Shown here: piece after piece, positions 22,319 through 32,142 of the stretch
How the letters are laid out: each line of letters begins with the position of its first letter
How positions within the stretch are numbered: position 1 is the stretch's first letter
Origin: Gentiana macrophylla
Taxonomy: Eukaryota; Streptophyta; Magnoliopsida; Gentianales; Gentianaceae
Direction: 5' to 3'
Assembly: GCA_026214975.1 (NCBI GenBank)
Contig: JAOBSW010001133.1
Span: 1-64,000 of the forward strand
DNA length: 64,000 nucleotides
Notes under the pieces: generated by a model
Seen by the model: only the letters and a program-made list of their open reading frames with translations
The model's database searches: none
What the model was told of the DNA's origin: nothing
Translations under genes and position numbers: made by a program

Positions 22319-22470
22319 TTTCCGGTTTAAGCCGGAAATTCCCGGCCTGAGCCGGATCTTGCCATGTGCAATTGCCATGTGCATCATTAATGCAAATATT
22401 CTCCCAATCTTTGACAAATCTGTGATATATTCCGGCGTGCGCCGGTTTCTTCCGGTCTGCGCCGGATCTT
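22319..22470. repeat. CCGG-arm inverted repeats in U3 of LTR F
   Basis: TTCCGGTTTAAGCCGGAA is a near-perfect 18-bp inverted repeat, followed by CCCGGCCTGAGCCGG. About 110 bp on come CCGGCGTGCGCCGG and CCGGTCTGCGCCGG. All lie just upstream of the TATA box on the element strand. In the right LTR several of these CCGG words have lost one C or G. Confidence 0.8.
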
Positions 22471-22803
22471 GTCAAATCTAAGGAGATCTAACGGAATTTT
22501 TATAAAATTTGTTCCGATAATTATTTTTCCGTATCCATCGAGCTTTATGTCACGAACCTAAAGCGCCACCACGTGGTATCTCAGTAATAAAACAAAACGA
22601 AAACCACGGGTAATTCTGATAATAAAAATAGGCCGATAAGCCTATAAATATGTCAAAATAGTGAGATTTTATTATATTTACTATATATAAAAACAAACCG
22701 TATTATCACGATATTTATTATATTTGATATAAAACTATCACTAAAAACTTAGGAAATGGGATTAAAAATGCATTAAAATACATCATCTGGTTGACATACA
22801 TCA

Positions 22804-22818
22804 ACCACTCCCCACTTA
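22804..22818 (-). promoter_or_regulatory. Polypurine tract of element F
   Basis: On the minus strand TAAGTGGGGAGTGGT runs directly into the TGATGTATG start of the 3' LTR. Upstream is GACGATCAAAGGC, forming a module that recurs at 24131-24172. Confidence 0.85.
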
Positions 22819-23427
22819 GCCTTTGATCGTCCTCGAGCAAAGAAGCGATAAAATGATTAAAGCCACAACCGTTAGTTGTACAATATCAAGAAATGAAGGT
22901 TCAACTAGATGATGCAACCAATCAAAATTTAAAGATTACATGTTATTCTGCTATCTAAGAGAGTAGTGTAGTGTGTGGACGGACATTCCTCAACTTTTGT
23001 TACTATTCAACCAATCGAGAAATCATGCATACTGAATTTAATAAATGCAAACCATAAGCTTAAGAGTGATACCAATCTCCACTAATCGAGGTATTCGGAA
23101 TCAAGAAGATAGGTCGGGTAGGACTTGCAAGCTTGTAATGTCAGGCACGGGTATTGGCTAATCGAAGGGATAAAAAGGATATAACAAGAACAACTGCAAG
23201 ATAGCAAAGTTTTATACCTTCAATTCCACTGTTTTTCTGAATTGACAACTCCAATTCTCTCGCATAATTGCCAAAGACGTCTCCTCAACAATAAACATAA
23301 GATATGAAGTATCTTTTCATTTGATTTATCACCCGAACTCGCCTTACTTGAATTTGTCGAACTCGTCCTCCAAAACTGCCTTCTAAAACTTACCCTTTAT
23401 CAGAAATAAATATATTGTTGTGTTTTG

Positions 23428-23453
23428 TTTTTTTTTTTTTTTTTTTTTTTTTT
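23428..23453 (+). repeat. Poly-T homopolymer (26 T)
   Basis: An uninterrupted run of T within the 3' non-coding region of element F. It is A-rich on the element strand. A T-rich stretch occupies the corresponding part of element C (37778-37870). Confidence 0.9.
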
Positions 23454-24130
23454 CTGAAATAACATAAAATCAAATCTAATATACATACATCAATGGTCTC
23501 CAAACTCGATAGATATCGCCTCAACTTTTGCGCCAATAAAATTGTCCAACCTTCAACTTCCAAAGTTATCTCCGCACAATACACAGAAACTTGCTAATCT
23601 TGCGGGACATGAAGGGAATGTAGACCAGAATTAGGCTAAAGGTCGGATAATAATGCGGTTATTTACGAATGGCTAGTTCGAGTGGGGTCTCACCACTCTT
23701 CAAAGGCTGAGGTGGGGACAGTGGAAATTACGCTCGGGACGGCCGTTTGGCTATGGTTAAGTCAAAGAAATGCCAGGACCGTCATCCCTAACTTTGATTC
23801 CAAAACACCTTTCTATTTTCCTCGAAAGGATATCAAACCTAAGTTCTAGTTGCTAATGAGGCATATATGCATAATTTCACAAAGTTTGCATATTTAACAA
23901 AAACTCGAGAATATACGTGTTCCATGATTCACACTCATCACAAAGATTTGCAAGATAAAATGTACCTTTAATTTATTAAGGTTGTTCATTCTTGAAATAT
24001 TCATTCTATTAATTGCAAAGCCAAATGTTGTGCCAAAAATTATTTATTCTACTAATCATGCTCGAAAATTAATCAAAATTTAAGCGTTTCTCGAGTATTT
24101 AATGAAATTATCCCTTATTAGACTAACTAC

Positions 24131-24172
24131 GTCTCCACTCCCCACTTACGAACTGTCATCGTCCCGATGAGA
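24131..24172 (-). promoter_or_regulatory. Internal second copy of the PPT module (element F)
   Basis: On the plus strand CCACTCCCCACTTA and ATCGTCC, separated by about 9 nt, reproduce the terminal PPT module at 22804-22840 with the same spacing and orientation. It sits about 1.33 kb upstream of the 3' LTR on the element strand, just after the pol stub. Confidence 0.6.
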
Positions 24173-24246
24173 AGTGAGTAGTAAAAAGTAGTTAGGGAAA
24201 TAAGGGAATCAAAAGTAGTCAAAACAAGTACCGGGATGCTATAAAA

Positions 24247-24265
24247 GGGTGGGTGGGTGGGTGGG
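24247..24265 (+). other. G-quadruplex motif (GGGT)4GGG
   Basis: Five G triplets separated by single T residues form a very strong intramolecular G-quadruplex candidate on the plus strand. On the element's own RNA the run would be C-rich. Confidence 0.85.
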
Positions 24266-24845
24266 CATAAACAAGAAATGAAATGACAAGCAATCTCAAG
24301 TACTAGCAAAGTATCAACCAAAATGTAGACACAAAAGGATCATTGGCCACACCGGGCCTCACAAAAGAGCAAAATATTATACCAAACTTTTTCTATCAAC
24401 CTTAGTCCAAGAAATGATGCATTTGAATTTTTCTTTGCTTTCTCTCGGGATTTTCGGATAACCACCTAATCGTTCCCGCTTTAATGACATTCAAACATTC
24501 ATCCCGAGACTCGGTGAAACAAAATGAAAATCAATCCAAGTATTGGCAAAGTATCATCCAAAGTATGAGTAATTATTATATTTAACATTTTACGGGTCGC
24601 CTCCCGGTAGCGCTTTTTTGTTTAATGTCGCTTGCTCGATGTGACTTAAACAACCATAATGATGATGATTAACTAATATAATATACTAAACAAAATGGGA
24701 TACTTCTAACAATTACTCACCAAAGCATGTAACAATTAAGCACACGATCAGTCGAAATTAAATGCTTAAGGAATAATTAAAAAGATAGTACCCGTGATTT
24801 TACTATATTTATAGTCTATAGCTAGACTTTTCCTTGCTTAGGTCT

Positions 24846-25043
24846 TTAATGCACTGGTTGTGGGTCATCCTCGCGCACCGCATCCGTCTTTTTCATCAAA
24901 ATCGGTCTCCAACATAATGTAGACGAATGCCACCAATCCCAACGATTCTTGACCTCTTTCTTCGATTTTCGAGCTTTTGGTTTGTGAGCTTTCACATTAT
25001 CGCTCACGTCTTCTTCAACTACCTGCATGTTAGTACGATCCAC
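24846..25043 (-). pseudogene. Pol stub downstream of gag-protease (element F)
   Basis: A 65-codon minus frame starts just after the gag-protease stop. It contains HKPKARKSKKEVKNRWDWW and LCWRPILMKK, a basic linker resembling the segment that follows protease in Athila polyproteins (K/R-rich, then WRPVL). RT never follows, so this marks the point where pol was lost. It may still be translated as a short ORF, but function is unlikely. Confidence 0.45.
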
Positions 25044-25055
25044 AACAAGGGGACA

Positions 25056-27854
25056 CTAAGTGTCCACAAAAGAACAAGATTCTAGTGTAGTGCATGGATA
25101 TTTCAATGAATTGTAGATGTTGAAGACAACGCGCTCATCATTCACTCCTAAACTAAGCTCTCCCTTACGAACATTGATTATAGCTTCCACCGTTGCTAAA
25201 AATGGTCTACCGAGGATAAGGGGTGTAGTGTACCCTACCTCCATATCCATAACAACAAAATCGACGGGGAAGTAAAATTTATCAACTTTCACTAGTACAT
25301 CCTCAATGACTCCCATTGGACGTTTTATGGATCTATCCGCAAGTTGGAGAGTCATCTCCGTACACTTAATCTTGCATATGCCAAGTTTCATGAAATCATT
25401 ATAGGACATGAGGTTTATGCTCTCACCTAGATCACATAGCGCCTTCTCAAACAAAAGTCCCCCAATATCAGATGGGATAGTAAAACTCCCGGGGTCTTTA
25501 AGTTTAGGAGGAAGCTTGTGTTGAAGCACGGCGGAACACTCCTCACTTAGACACACTGTCTCATATTCTTCCAACCGTTTCTTTTTGGATAGTATGTCTT
25601 TAAGAAACTTACCATACGCCGGCATATTAGTGAGTGCTTCGATGAAAGGGATATTAATGGTTAAGTGCCGAAAAGTGTCAAGAAAACGTGCATACTTCTT
25701 GTCCAACTTCATCTTTTTGATTTCCTCTCTCGGGGGATAGGGAAGTGATTCAAGATCAATTAAAGTAGGGTTCGAATGTATACCTCCCTTACCCTTGTCG
25801 TTTGATGAAGATGGTGAAGCTTCCTTGAAAGTTTGTGCATTAGGTAGACGCCATGTGTCATCATTCTGCACCTTTTTCTTCAAAATCCGCTCTGGATGTT
25901 GTTCTTCCCTGTCGGGTTGAACCGATGTGAGTTTTGGTTGAGCCGGATGAGGTTCGGTTTGAACCGGCCCTTCCAAACTTGATTCCTTTCCAACATGCTC
26001 ATTGAACAAGGTCCTCAAATCACTCAATCTTGGATTTTTCAATAGCCTTGGAACCTTTATCTGTTCTTCTTCCTCTTCATCCACCTCAACATAGCCATCA
26101 TTTTTCAAGAAATCATCAATAATTTCTTCCTCTTCTTCACTCCACTCTCCCTCTTTCTTGTCATTCAAATCTTCTTCAACATCATTGCTTTCCTCATTAT
26201 GCCCATATGACCTTCCACTTCGAGTAATAACCTGGACTCCTCTCGGGTTTCTCTCGGTGTTGCTTAATAATCCACCCGGGGGTCTACTATTATTTCTCTC
26301 GCCTTCCCTAATCAAAAGATCTTCAATACCTCTCATTGATGCTTCCATCATTCTCATTCTTGTATTTAGTCCCACAATGGATGTTTTCAAATTGCCAACA
26401 TCTTGAGACATCATACCAATAGAAGTCATCATTGTTTGCATATTGGCGGCTTGAGTAGACACAACTCCCATCAAGTTTTCCATCAAAATTTTCAAATGGG
26501 AGACATCCTCCATTGATTGAGAACTTTGTTGAACATGGGCTTGTTGAGTAGGAATTTGTTGGTAAAAAGGATGTGGTTCAAAAACATTGGTGTGAGTGTT
26601 GTTCAAATCCCGATGTTGTCTCAATAAATTCATTTCTTCTTGTGTAGATACATCGGAGTTTGATAATTCTTCAATATGAAAAACACCAAATGTCACATCA
26701 TCACACTTTCTACGCTTCCACTCTCTCTTCCCCGCTTGTAATTCATCCATACTTTCATTTATCACCGCCAATTCTCCCAAAATTTCTTTCTTATTTGAAT
26801 TGTGAGCATCCCCAATGGCAACTTCCGTTTCACTTGGACCGGGATCCCACAATTTCTCATTTCTTGTCACTCTTTCAATAGCCTTATAAACATCTTGGGC
26901 CGTGCTCATCATAAGTGATCCATGACATGCCGAATCAATTTTTTTCCTTGACAATTTATGCAAACCTCTACAAAATAATTGGACTTGCATGTCCAAAGTA
27001 TATTCGTGGTTCGGACACGCCCTCGGAAGCTTGTTAAAACGGTCCCAAGCATTGTCCAAAGATTCAATTAAATCTTGCTTGAAATTAGCAACTCTTACCT
27101 TCAACTCCAAATATCTACCCGGTGGAAAGTATTGCTTCAAAAACTCGGTTTGTATATCCTCCCATGATTGCAAGTGATGGTGGGGAAGTGACATGAGCCA
27201 TTCCTTTGCTTGACCCTTCAATGAAAAAGGAAATAATGCAAGACGGGTAAATCTTTGACAAGCACTATTTTGGAATCCCGTATTGCATATTTCTTCAAAG
27301 TTATAAAGATGTGAATGCGGGTCATCATGGGCCTTTCCATGGAATTGAGCTCTACTCTCCACTAGACTAAACATATGAGACTTGATTGAAATTTTTTTAG
27401 CATCAATGTGAGGTAGCCGAATAGGATTATTAACTTGATTTTTTCTTTGAGTGGCTTGCTCACAAAGAGGTCTATTTTGGTAGGGTGGATTTTGGGGTGG
27501 ATCGTATGGATATGGTTCATAGGGTGGTGGAGGAATTGGTGGAGGTGGTTCGAGTGGAGGTGGTGGACTTTGTGGATATGGTTCTTGTGGTGGTGGTGGA
27601 GGATAGTCATTTGGATTTAAGGGATTTTGTTCAAAAAGGGCATTTTCATGGTTATGCCATCCTTGTGCATTACCTTGCACCTCGTTCATTTCCTCTTCTT
27701 GGTGTGATGTCTCTTGTGAAGATGCTTCACCAAGATCCAATTCACTACGAGCTTGGCCAACCGTTATCTCAAACAAACCATCCCTAATATAAGTGTTAAT
27801 ATCCGGGATATAAAGAGTATCGGGGACCTTACAACGTAGAGAATGGTTCATCAA
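25056..27854 (-). CDS. gag: Gag-protease polyprotein of element F (932 aa, intact)
   Basis: This is the only long uninterrupted coding frame in the window. Residues about 81-130 are Pro/Tyr-rich (PPPPPQEPYPQSPPPP). Residues about 175-330 are the Retrotrans_gag core (FTRLALFPFSLKGQAKEWL, LQSWEDIQTEFLKQYFPPG, LDNAWDRFNKLPRACPNHE). Near 440-530 a Met/Gln-rich helical part may form a coiled coil. An acidic tract (EGEWSEEEEEIIDDFL, VDEEEEEQ) follows. The C-terminal protease has ALCDLGESINLM (active-site D-L-G near residue 808, as usual for Athila) and FVVMDMEVGYTTPLILGRPF. No CCHC zinc knuckle is visible. The protein would assemble particles and cleave itself. The ATG at 27854 lies about 150 bp from the PBS and fits a short leader. 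Confidence 0.93.
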   Translation of the reverse strand: MMNHSLRCKVPDTLYIPDINTYIRDGLFEITVGQARSELDLGEASSQETSHQEEEMNEVQGNAQGWHNHENALFEQNPLNPNDYPPPPPQEPYPQSPPPPLEPPPPIPPPPYEPYPYDPPQNPPYQNRPLCEQATQRKNQVNNPIRLPHIDAKKISIKSHMFSLVESRAQFHGKAHDDPHSHLYNFEEICNTGFQNSACQRFTRLALFPFSLKGQAKEWLMSLPHHHLQSWEDIQTEFLKQYFPPGRYLELKVRVANFKQDLIESLDNAWDRFNKLPRACPNHEYTLDMQVQLFCRGLHKLSRKKIDSACHGSLMMSTAQDVYKAIERVTRNEKLWDPGPSETEVAIGDAHNSNKKEILGELAVINESMDELQAGKREWKRRKCDDVTFGVFHIEELSNSDVSTQEEMNLLRQHRDLNNTHTNVFEPHPFYQQIPTQQAHVQQSSQSMEDVSHLKILMENLMGVVSTQAANMQTMMTSIGMMSQDVGNLKTSIVGLNTRMRMMEASMRGIEDLLIREGERNNSRPPGGLLSNTERNPRGVQVITRSGRSYGHNEESNDVEEDLNDKKEGEWSEEEEEIIDDFLKNDGYVEVDEEEEEQIKVPRLLKNPRLSDLRTLFNEHVGKESSLEGPVQTEPHPAQPKLTSVQPDREEQHPERILKKKVQNDDTWRLPNAQTFKEASPSSSNDKGKGGIHSNPTLIDLESLPYPPREEIKKMKLDKKYARFLDTFRHLTINIPFIEALTNMPAYGKFLKDILSKKKRLEEYETVCLSEECSAVLQHKLPPKLKDPGSFTIPSDIGGLLFEKALCDLGESINLMSYNDFMKLGICKIKCTEMTLQLADRSIKRPMGVIEDVLVKVDKFYFPVDFVVMDMEVGYTTPLILGRPFLATVEAIINVRKGELSLGVNDERVVFNIYNSLKYPCTTLESCSFVDT

Positions 27855-28007
27855 CTACAAGATAGAAAACAACAAGAACACAATTAATAGCACTTGGTGA
27901 CTTACCAAAGAGGTAAGCACCAAAAAAATAAAATAGAAACGAGATTAGAAAAAGATTGACTTATTCTCAAGAATTTTGAGCTACTATAAGTATCAACCGT
28001 TACACAA

Positions 28008-28025
28008 TCCCCGGCAACGGCGCCA
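28008..28025 (-). promoter_or_regulatory. Primer-binding site, tRNA-Asp, element F
   Basis: TCCCCGGCAACGGCGCCA on the plus strand is identical to the tRNA-Asp 3' end and lies 6 bp from the LTR. It is the same PBS as in element A. Confidence 0.95.
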
Positions 28026-28031
28026 AAAACT

Positions 28032-29628
28032 TGATCGGCTAAAACTGGGTGTCCAATCTTACCGGCAGTGTACCGGGTCAATTGTAGTCTAGTAAGTGGT
28101 CAAGGTCGTATCCCACAAGGATTGTGAGGTTGAACACCAAAAAGCTATTATTATCTTGATCTAAGTCGCAAATTAACAATAAGGTAAATTTATCTAAAAT
28201 CTACTACTACAAAGGGTAATAAAATTATAAAAAGCCTAGCCAAGACAATGCATTGATCAAATATATCTCTACTAGTATCATGGGAATGAACTACCTACCA
28301 ACCTTCCGTTAGTGTTCATGTGTGTGTTACGGTGCACTCTAATGCTAACAATTTCCCTCATACGAGTGCACGAAATTGTTCTATGCCTCCTCCTTGGTAA
28401 AACCTCAATTAAACCTAATGATTTGACATGATAATCTCTCGAGTACAAATAATCTTTCCCCGGATAAGAAAGAGGGTTCCGTTTGTCAGACGGCCAATTT
28501 TACCTTCCGGTTTTCCTATTCCTTCTCCCACACCTAATATCTCCGTTCGGTCTCAACTAAGTGTGTGTGTGCTAGTGTTAGATGATCAATCCAACACCAA
28601 CAAGCAATACAGTGAAAATAGGAAGAGATAACAACAACACAAAAAGCTATGAAATACATGAATTAACATTCCCAATCAACATAATAGAGATTAATAATTA
28701 TCACAACAACATCATCTTGGCTAGTTACAAATTTAGCTACTCATTACTACAATTACTAATACATTGAAATTAGTATTCATAGCAATAAGATTATCAAAAC
28801 AAAAATAAAACTAGAATGTTACCGATTACAACCGTTGAATTTCAAAGGAAAAGCTTCAATCATCTTCGTAGAGCATTCATGGAGTCGACTGATTTTGGTG
28901 TTGAGCTTTATCCAATTAACTACCCCAACCGGTTGAGTTAACATTCAAAGAAATAATTTTGAGATGAAAATAGCTAAATATTGTAACTAAATTTTCGCTC
29001 TAAGAGCCTTTGAGAGATGTTGCCTGCAAGAGGAAATAAAAATAAAGGAGAAGATATCTCCTTTTTCCCTCTTTTGATTGTGTATATATATAGAAGAATT
29101 TGCCTCGATCATGAATAGTAGATGGGAATAATTAAAGGGCCCCATTTTCCGGTTTAAGCCGGAAATTCCGGCCTGAGCGGATCTTGCCATGTGCAATTGC
29201 CATGTGCATCATTAATGCAAATATTCTCCCAATCTTTGACAAATCATGATATATTCCGCGCGCGCGCGGTTTCTTCGGTCTGCGCGGATCTTGTCAAATC
29301 TAAGGAGATGTAACGGAATTTTTATAAAATTTGTTCCGATAATTATTTTTCCGTATCCATCGAGCTTTATGTCACGAACCCAAAAGCGTCACCACGTGGT
29401 ATCTCAGAACAAATCAAAACGAGAAAAACCACGGGTAATTTCGATAATAAAAATAGGCCGATAAGCCTATAAATATGTCAAAATAGTGAGATTTTATTAT
29501 ATTTACTATATATAAAAACAAACCGTATTATCACGATATTTATTATATTTGATATAAAACTATCACTAAAAACTTAGGAAATGGGATTAAAAATGCATTA
29601 AAATACATCATCTGGTTGACATACATCA
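28032..29628 (-). repeat. 5' LTR of element F
   Basis: 1597 bp, matching 21203-22803. The first about 290 bp and last about 170 bp are identical to the other copy. In between, about two dozen differences are mostly one-base losses in doublets (CCGG to CGG, TCC to TC, CCCC to CCC), plus a few substitutions and a rewritten patch near 29405-29445. Confidence 0.95.
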
Positions 29629-29633
29629 GGGAT
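29629..29633 (+). repeat. Right target-site duplication of element F (GGGAT)
   Basis: This duplicates 21198-21202. Host sequence resumes TTACTTTAATG. Confidence 0.93.
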
Positions 29634-30973
29634 TTACTTTAATGAAAGTGAATAGAAGCAAGAAAACCTGGGAATCGGACAAAAAACCCGATCGAAACCT
29701 GGAACTACTCACCACAAATCGCAAAGTGCCGCCGAAGTTCTTTTGCTATGGAAATATTGAAGAGCGAAAAGTGTTGGATAGAGGAAGCCCCCCTTTTATA
29801 GAGGCTTGGTGCCATTTTGGCTGACGCATTAGGGACTGTTGAGTGTTTTGAAATTCAAAATTCAAATTTTAAATGCTACAATAATGGTGCCGTTACAAAG
29901 ACCAAGGAAATAATTGCGGCAATTCATGAAACCCTATGTTACTTAGGTAACGTGGATCAATTATTGGCAATTACTCACGCCGAGATCAGCATCATCTCGC
30001 CTTACGGGAGCTCGGCCTCTTCTTTGAATGCTCGGTCAGCAAGCTCACCTTGCCATTGATCGACATGAAGGTCATCCCGCCTTAACAACATAGCCGGAAC
30101 TTGCCTTTAACGTTTAGCATGGCAACGTAAGCCTGGATGCTTCAGCGTCATCTCACAGTCTTTCACATTTAAGCATGACTGATCGAGATCACCTATTTCA
30201 GCCCAGCAACCTAGCAGCCAGTCACATTCATGCCATAAAAAGATGCAAAGACAGATCACCCAAGAGCACGGCACCAAACAAAGCTTGCGAGCCCCAACAC
30301 GAGTAAGGCCGGCCACGGTTCAGCAGTTCAAATGGCGCTCGGTATGTCTTACAACTTTACTCCATGATTTCCCTCATAGTAGTGGAAACTCAAGGAGTAG
30401 GGGAACAATGATATGCTGAATCCATAAAGAGGCCCGCAAGATTCATATTGGGCATCAATGTAGGTCAAAAAATGAATATGACACCCTGGCCTAATCAATT
30501 TGGTAATAAAGTAAGATGATTTGAGTCGGGACCATCCCATCCTGCTAAGGATCAGCATGATGAGGCGATGCCGATACACTTAGTCATTGCGGTGCCAATA
30601 CATTCGACGTAGTTAGATAACAGGCGACGCCGAAGCTAATATGTATTTTGCGGTTCCATGATGAGGCAGACCCGATACACTTAGTCATTGCTCAGTCTCT
30701 GTCTTGTTAACCTTGAGTTGTAGCTTGCTCTTATGATGTTGAGGTCTCTGGTCTCTGGCGGACCTAATTGCCCTAGGGACATGCGGGTTGGCCTCTAGCC
30801 TTTCTTGGCATCGTGGGATGCTTCCTGAAGGCATGATGCAGGGTCATAGGTCTACGGTCCCAAATTGGCTTGTGAGTTTGCGGAATATGATGGCCGGTAG
30901 CACAATCCGCTATTTAGGTGGCCGGACGGATCAAATAAGAATCCACGGGCTGAATTACTTTTCAGGCATATAA
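29634..30973 (-). repeat. 3' LTR region of Tat element T (left boundary unresolved)
   Basis: The right part (about 30590-30973) matches the 5' LTR at 56384-56730, including TCCCAAATTGGCTTGTGAG and GTGGCCGGACGGATC. The U3 edge at 30973 (GGCATATAA) corresponds to GGCATATCA at 56730 and is followed by a purine tract on the minus strand (TAGGGGGCC). A minus-strand TATA box, CTCTATAAAAGGGG, lies at 29802-29813. The left half does not match the right LTR. The copy carries an internal repeat (GATACACTTAGTCATTG near 30570 and 30673). It continues leftward across element F into 20.5-21.2 kb, where I could not define the end. Confidence 0.65.
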
Positions 30974-32142
30974 ATGGCCCCCTACTCAATGCCTTATGAA
31001 TTTCCCAAAATGTTAGGCAGGGAGTAAAAGTTGTTCACGGATCGATTACCTGAACGTATAATGGTGGCTTGCTATTACAGTGGATCGCCTTTAGCGTTGC
31101 GTAATTGTCATACTTTAAGTTGGTCTTTTGTGGCTTTTATGTTGTGATTCAACATAGCCTCATGTGGCATATGTCATGAATTAACTTTTCCTTTGATTTC
31201 ATGCTATTAAGCGGACAGTCTTATTTTTGGCTTTGGTGTCGCGATACGATTTGCCTCTGGTGCCGTGCTTTTGTTCAGTTGTCGGTCTCATCGATGGCTT
31301 TAGTGTCGCGGTGCGAATTGAATTTGGTGGCTTTAGCATTGTGAATCGACTTAACCTCTAAATCGCTCTATGAAGCCGACGTTCTTATTTTTGGCGGATT
31401 TCCATTTGGTGGGGCCGATTCGGCTTCATAATTGTATAGACGGTTGAGGATGGAACCTGAGAAGTCGTCTCGATTCTGTTACTGATGTGACTGTTGACAT
31501 GAAAAGCCGCATACTTTGATTGGTTGGAGTGTTTCGGTTTTCGCACCATGACGACGGCGGTTCAAATTTCAAAATTTAAAAGGCCGCTCTAAACAGAGCC
31601 GTTAGATCAAACTCATTTAACTGTCAGATCACATATTTTTTGCCTAGATAAATGGGACTACCTCAACCTCTTAACACTTTTAGCAATTGCGTTCTTACTA
31701 GAAAATTAGATTCTGGCGCAGTTCAAGATTCTGGTCAGATTTCAAAGATTTCTCTAGTTTCCAACGGCCTTTTCTAGAATCCGACATCACCTTTTATCTA
31801 GTTTCTCATGTAATCATTTCATTTTATTCTGATTCCCTCTCTTTTTGTGCTATTCGATCTTGAACTTACCATTTATCATACGCTCCCATTCTCCGATTCG
31901 ATTTAGTGGCTAAAAGTGCCGCCTTCTTGCTTGAATAATCTGAGACTTCGATGCTTTTTATTCGTATTTGTCATGGCTGTGTACTATTTTCTTTTGATAT
32001 TCCTTGCATAGCTTTAGGATAGTATGGTGTCTTCTGGGTTGAAAATACGGAAGGGAGGCGTCAAGATGGGTGAATCCATTCACCTTAGCCTGACTTTGTT
32101 GTCTTGGGTGATTAACTTTCTGCCTTACCCTCTTATTTTCCA
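30974..32142. other. Spacer between 3' LTR and antisense ORF of element T
   Basis: No credible coding frame. A PPT-like purine run on the minus strand lies at 30976-30983. Three imperfect repeats with GGCTTTAGTGTCGCGGTGCG-type units occur at about 31230-31345. Toward 32142 the plus strand reads TTACCCTCTTATTTTCCAG and then GATGTCTTG. This looks like a 3' splice site entering the antisense ORF. Confidence 0.55.

Larger units (their letters stand above)
21203..22803 (-). repeat. 3' LTR of element F
   Basis: The LTR runs from TGATCGGCTAAAAC to GACATACATCA (1601 bp). Its U5 box GGTCGTATCCCACAAGGA lies near 21268. A TATA box on the minus strand is at 22257-22265. Paired CCGG inverted repeats lie upstream of it (22319-22357 and 22432-22470). 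The 61-codon frame at 21755-21940 recurs identically in the other LTR and is judged non-coding. Confidence 0.95.
22804..24845 (-). other. Long non-coding 3' region of element F
   Basis: About 2 kb without a coding frame lie between the pol stub and the 3' LTR. It contains, in plus coordinates: the PPT module (22804-22840); a T26 run (23428-23453); and a segment conserved with element C (23736-23845, core GTCAAAGAA..GCCAGGA). A second PPT-like module (24131-24172) and a G-quadruplex run (24247-24265) follow. Shorter blocks near 23112-23170 also match element C near 37550-37605. Confidence 0.75.
21203..29628 (-). mobile_element. Element F: complete Athila-like element encoding only gag-protease
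   Basis: Both LTRs, the PBS, the PPT and a perfect 5-bp TSD (GGGAT) are present, giving an 8.4-kb element on the minus strand. It has one long intact ORF (Gag plus Athila-type protease). No RT, RNase H or integrase motif appears in the 2.2 kb between that ORF and the 3' LTR. It therefore resembles a non-autonomous, gag-bearing element of the TR-GAG kind, which would need pol from a relative. The LTR pair is nearly identical apart from a cluster of one-base indels, and gag is open, so it is the youngest insertion visible here. Confidence 0.95.

Noticed and set aside
23428..23453. Poly-T as the tail of a reverse-strand LINE or SINE insertion
   Set aside because: No target duplication, no LINE or SINE sequence beside it, and a T-rich stretch occupies the same place in element C.
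27435..27787. Trp/Val-rich plus-strand frames opposite the Pro-rich part of gag
   Set aside because: They are shadows of the CCN-rich codons of the real minus-strand ORF.
28008..28025. tRNA-Asp 3'-end sequence (also 3906-3923) as a possible tRNA gene
   Set aside because: Only the last 18 nt are present, next to an LTR end; no cloverleaf precedes it. It is a PBS.
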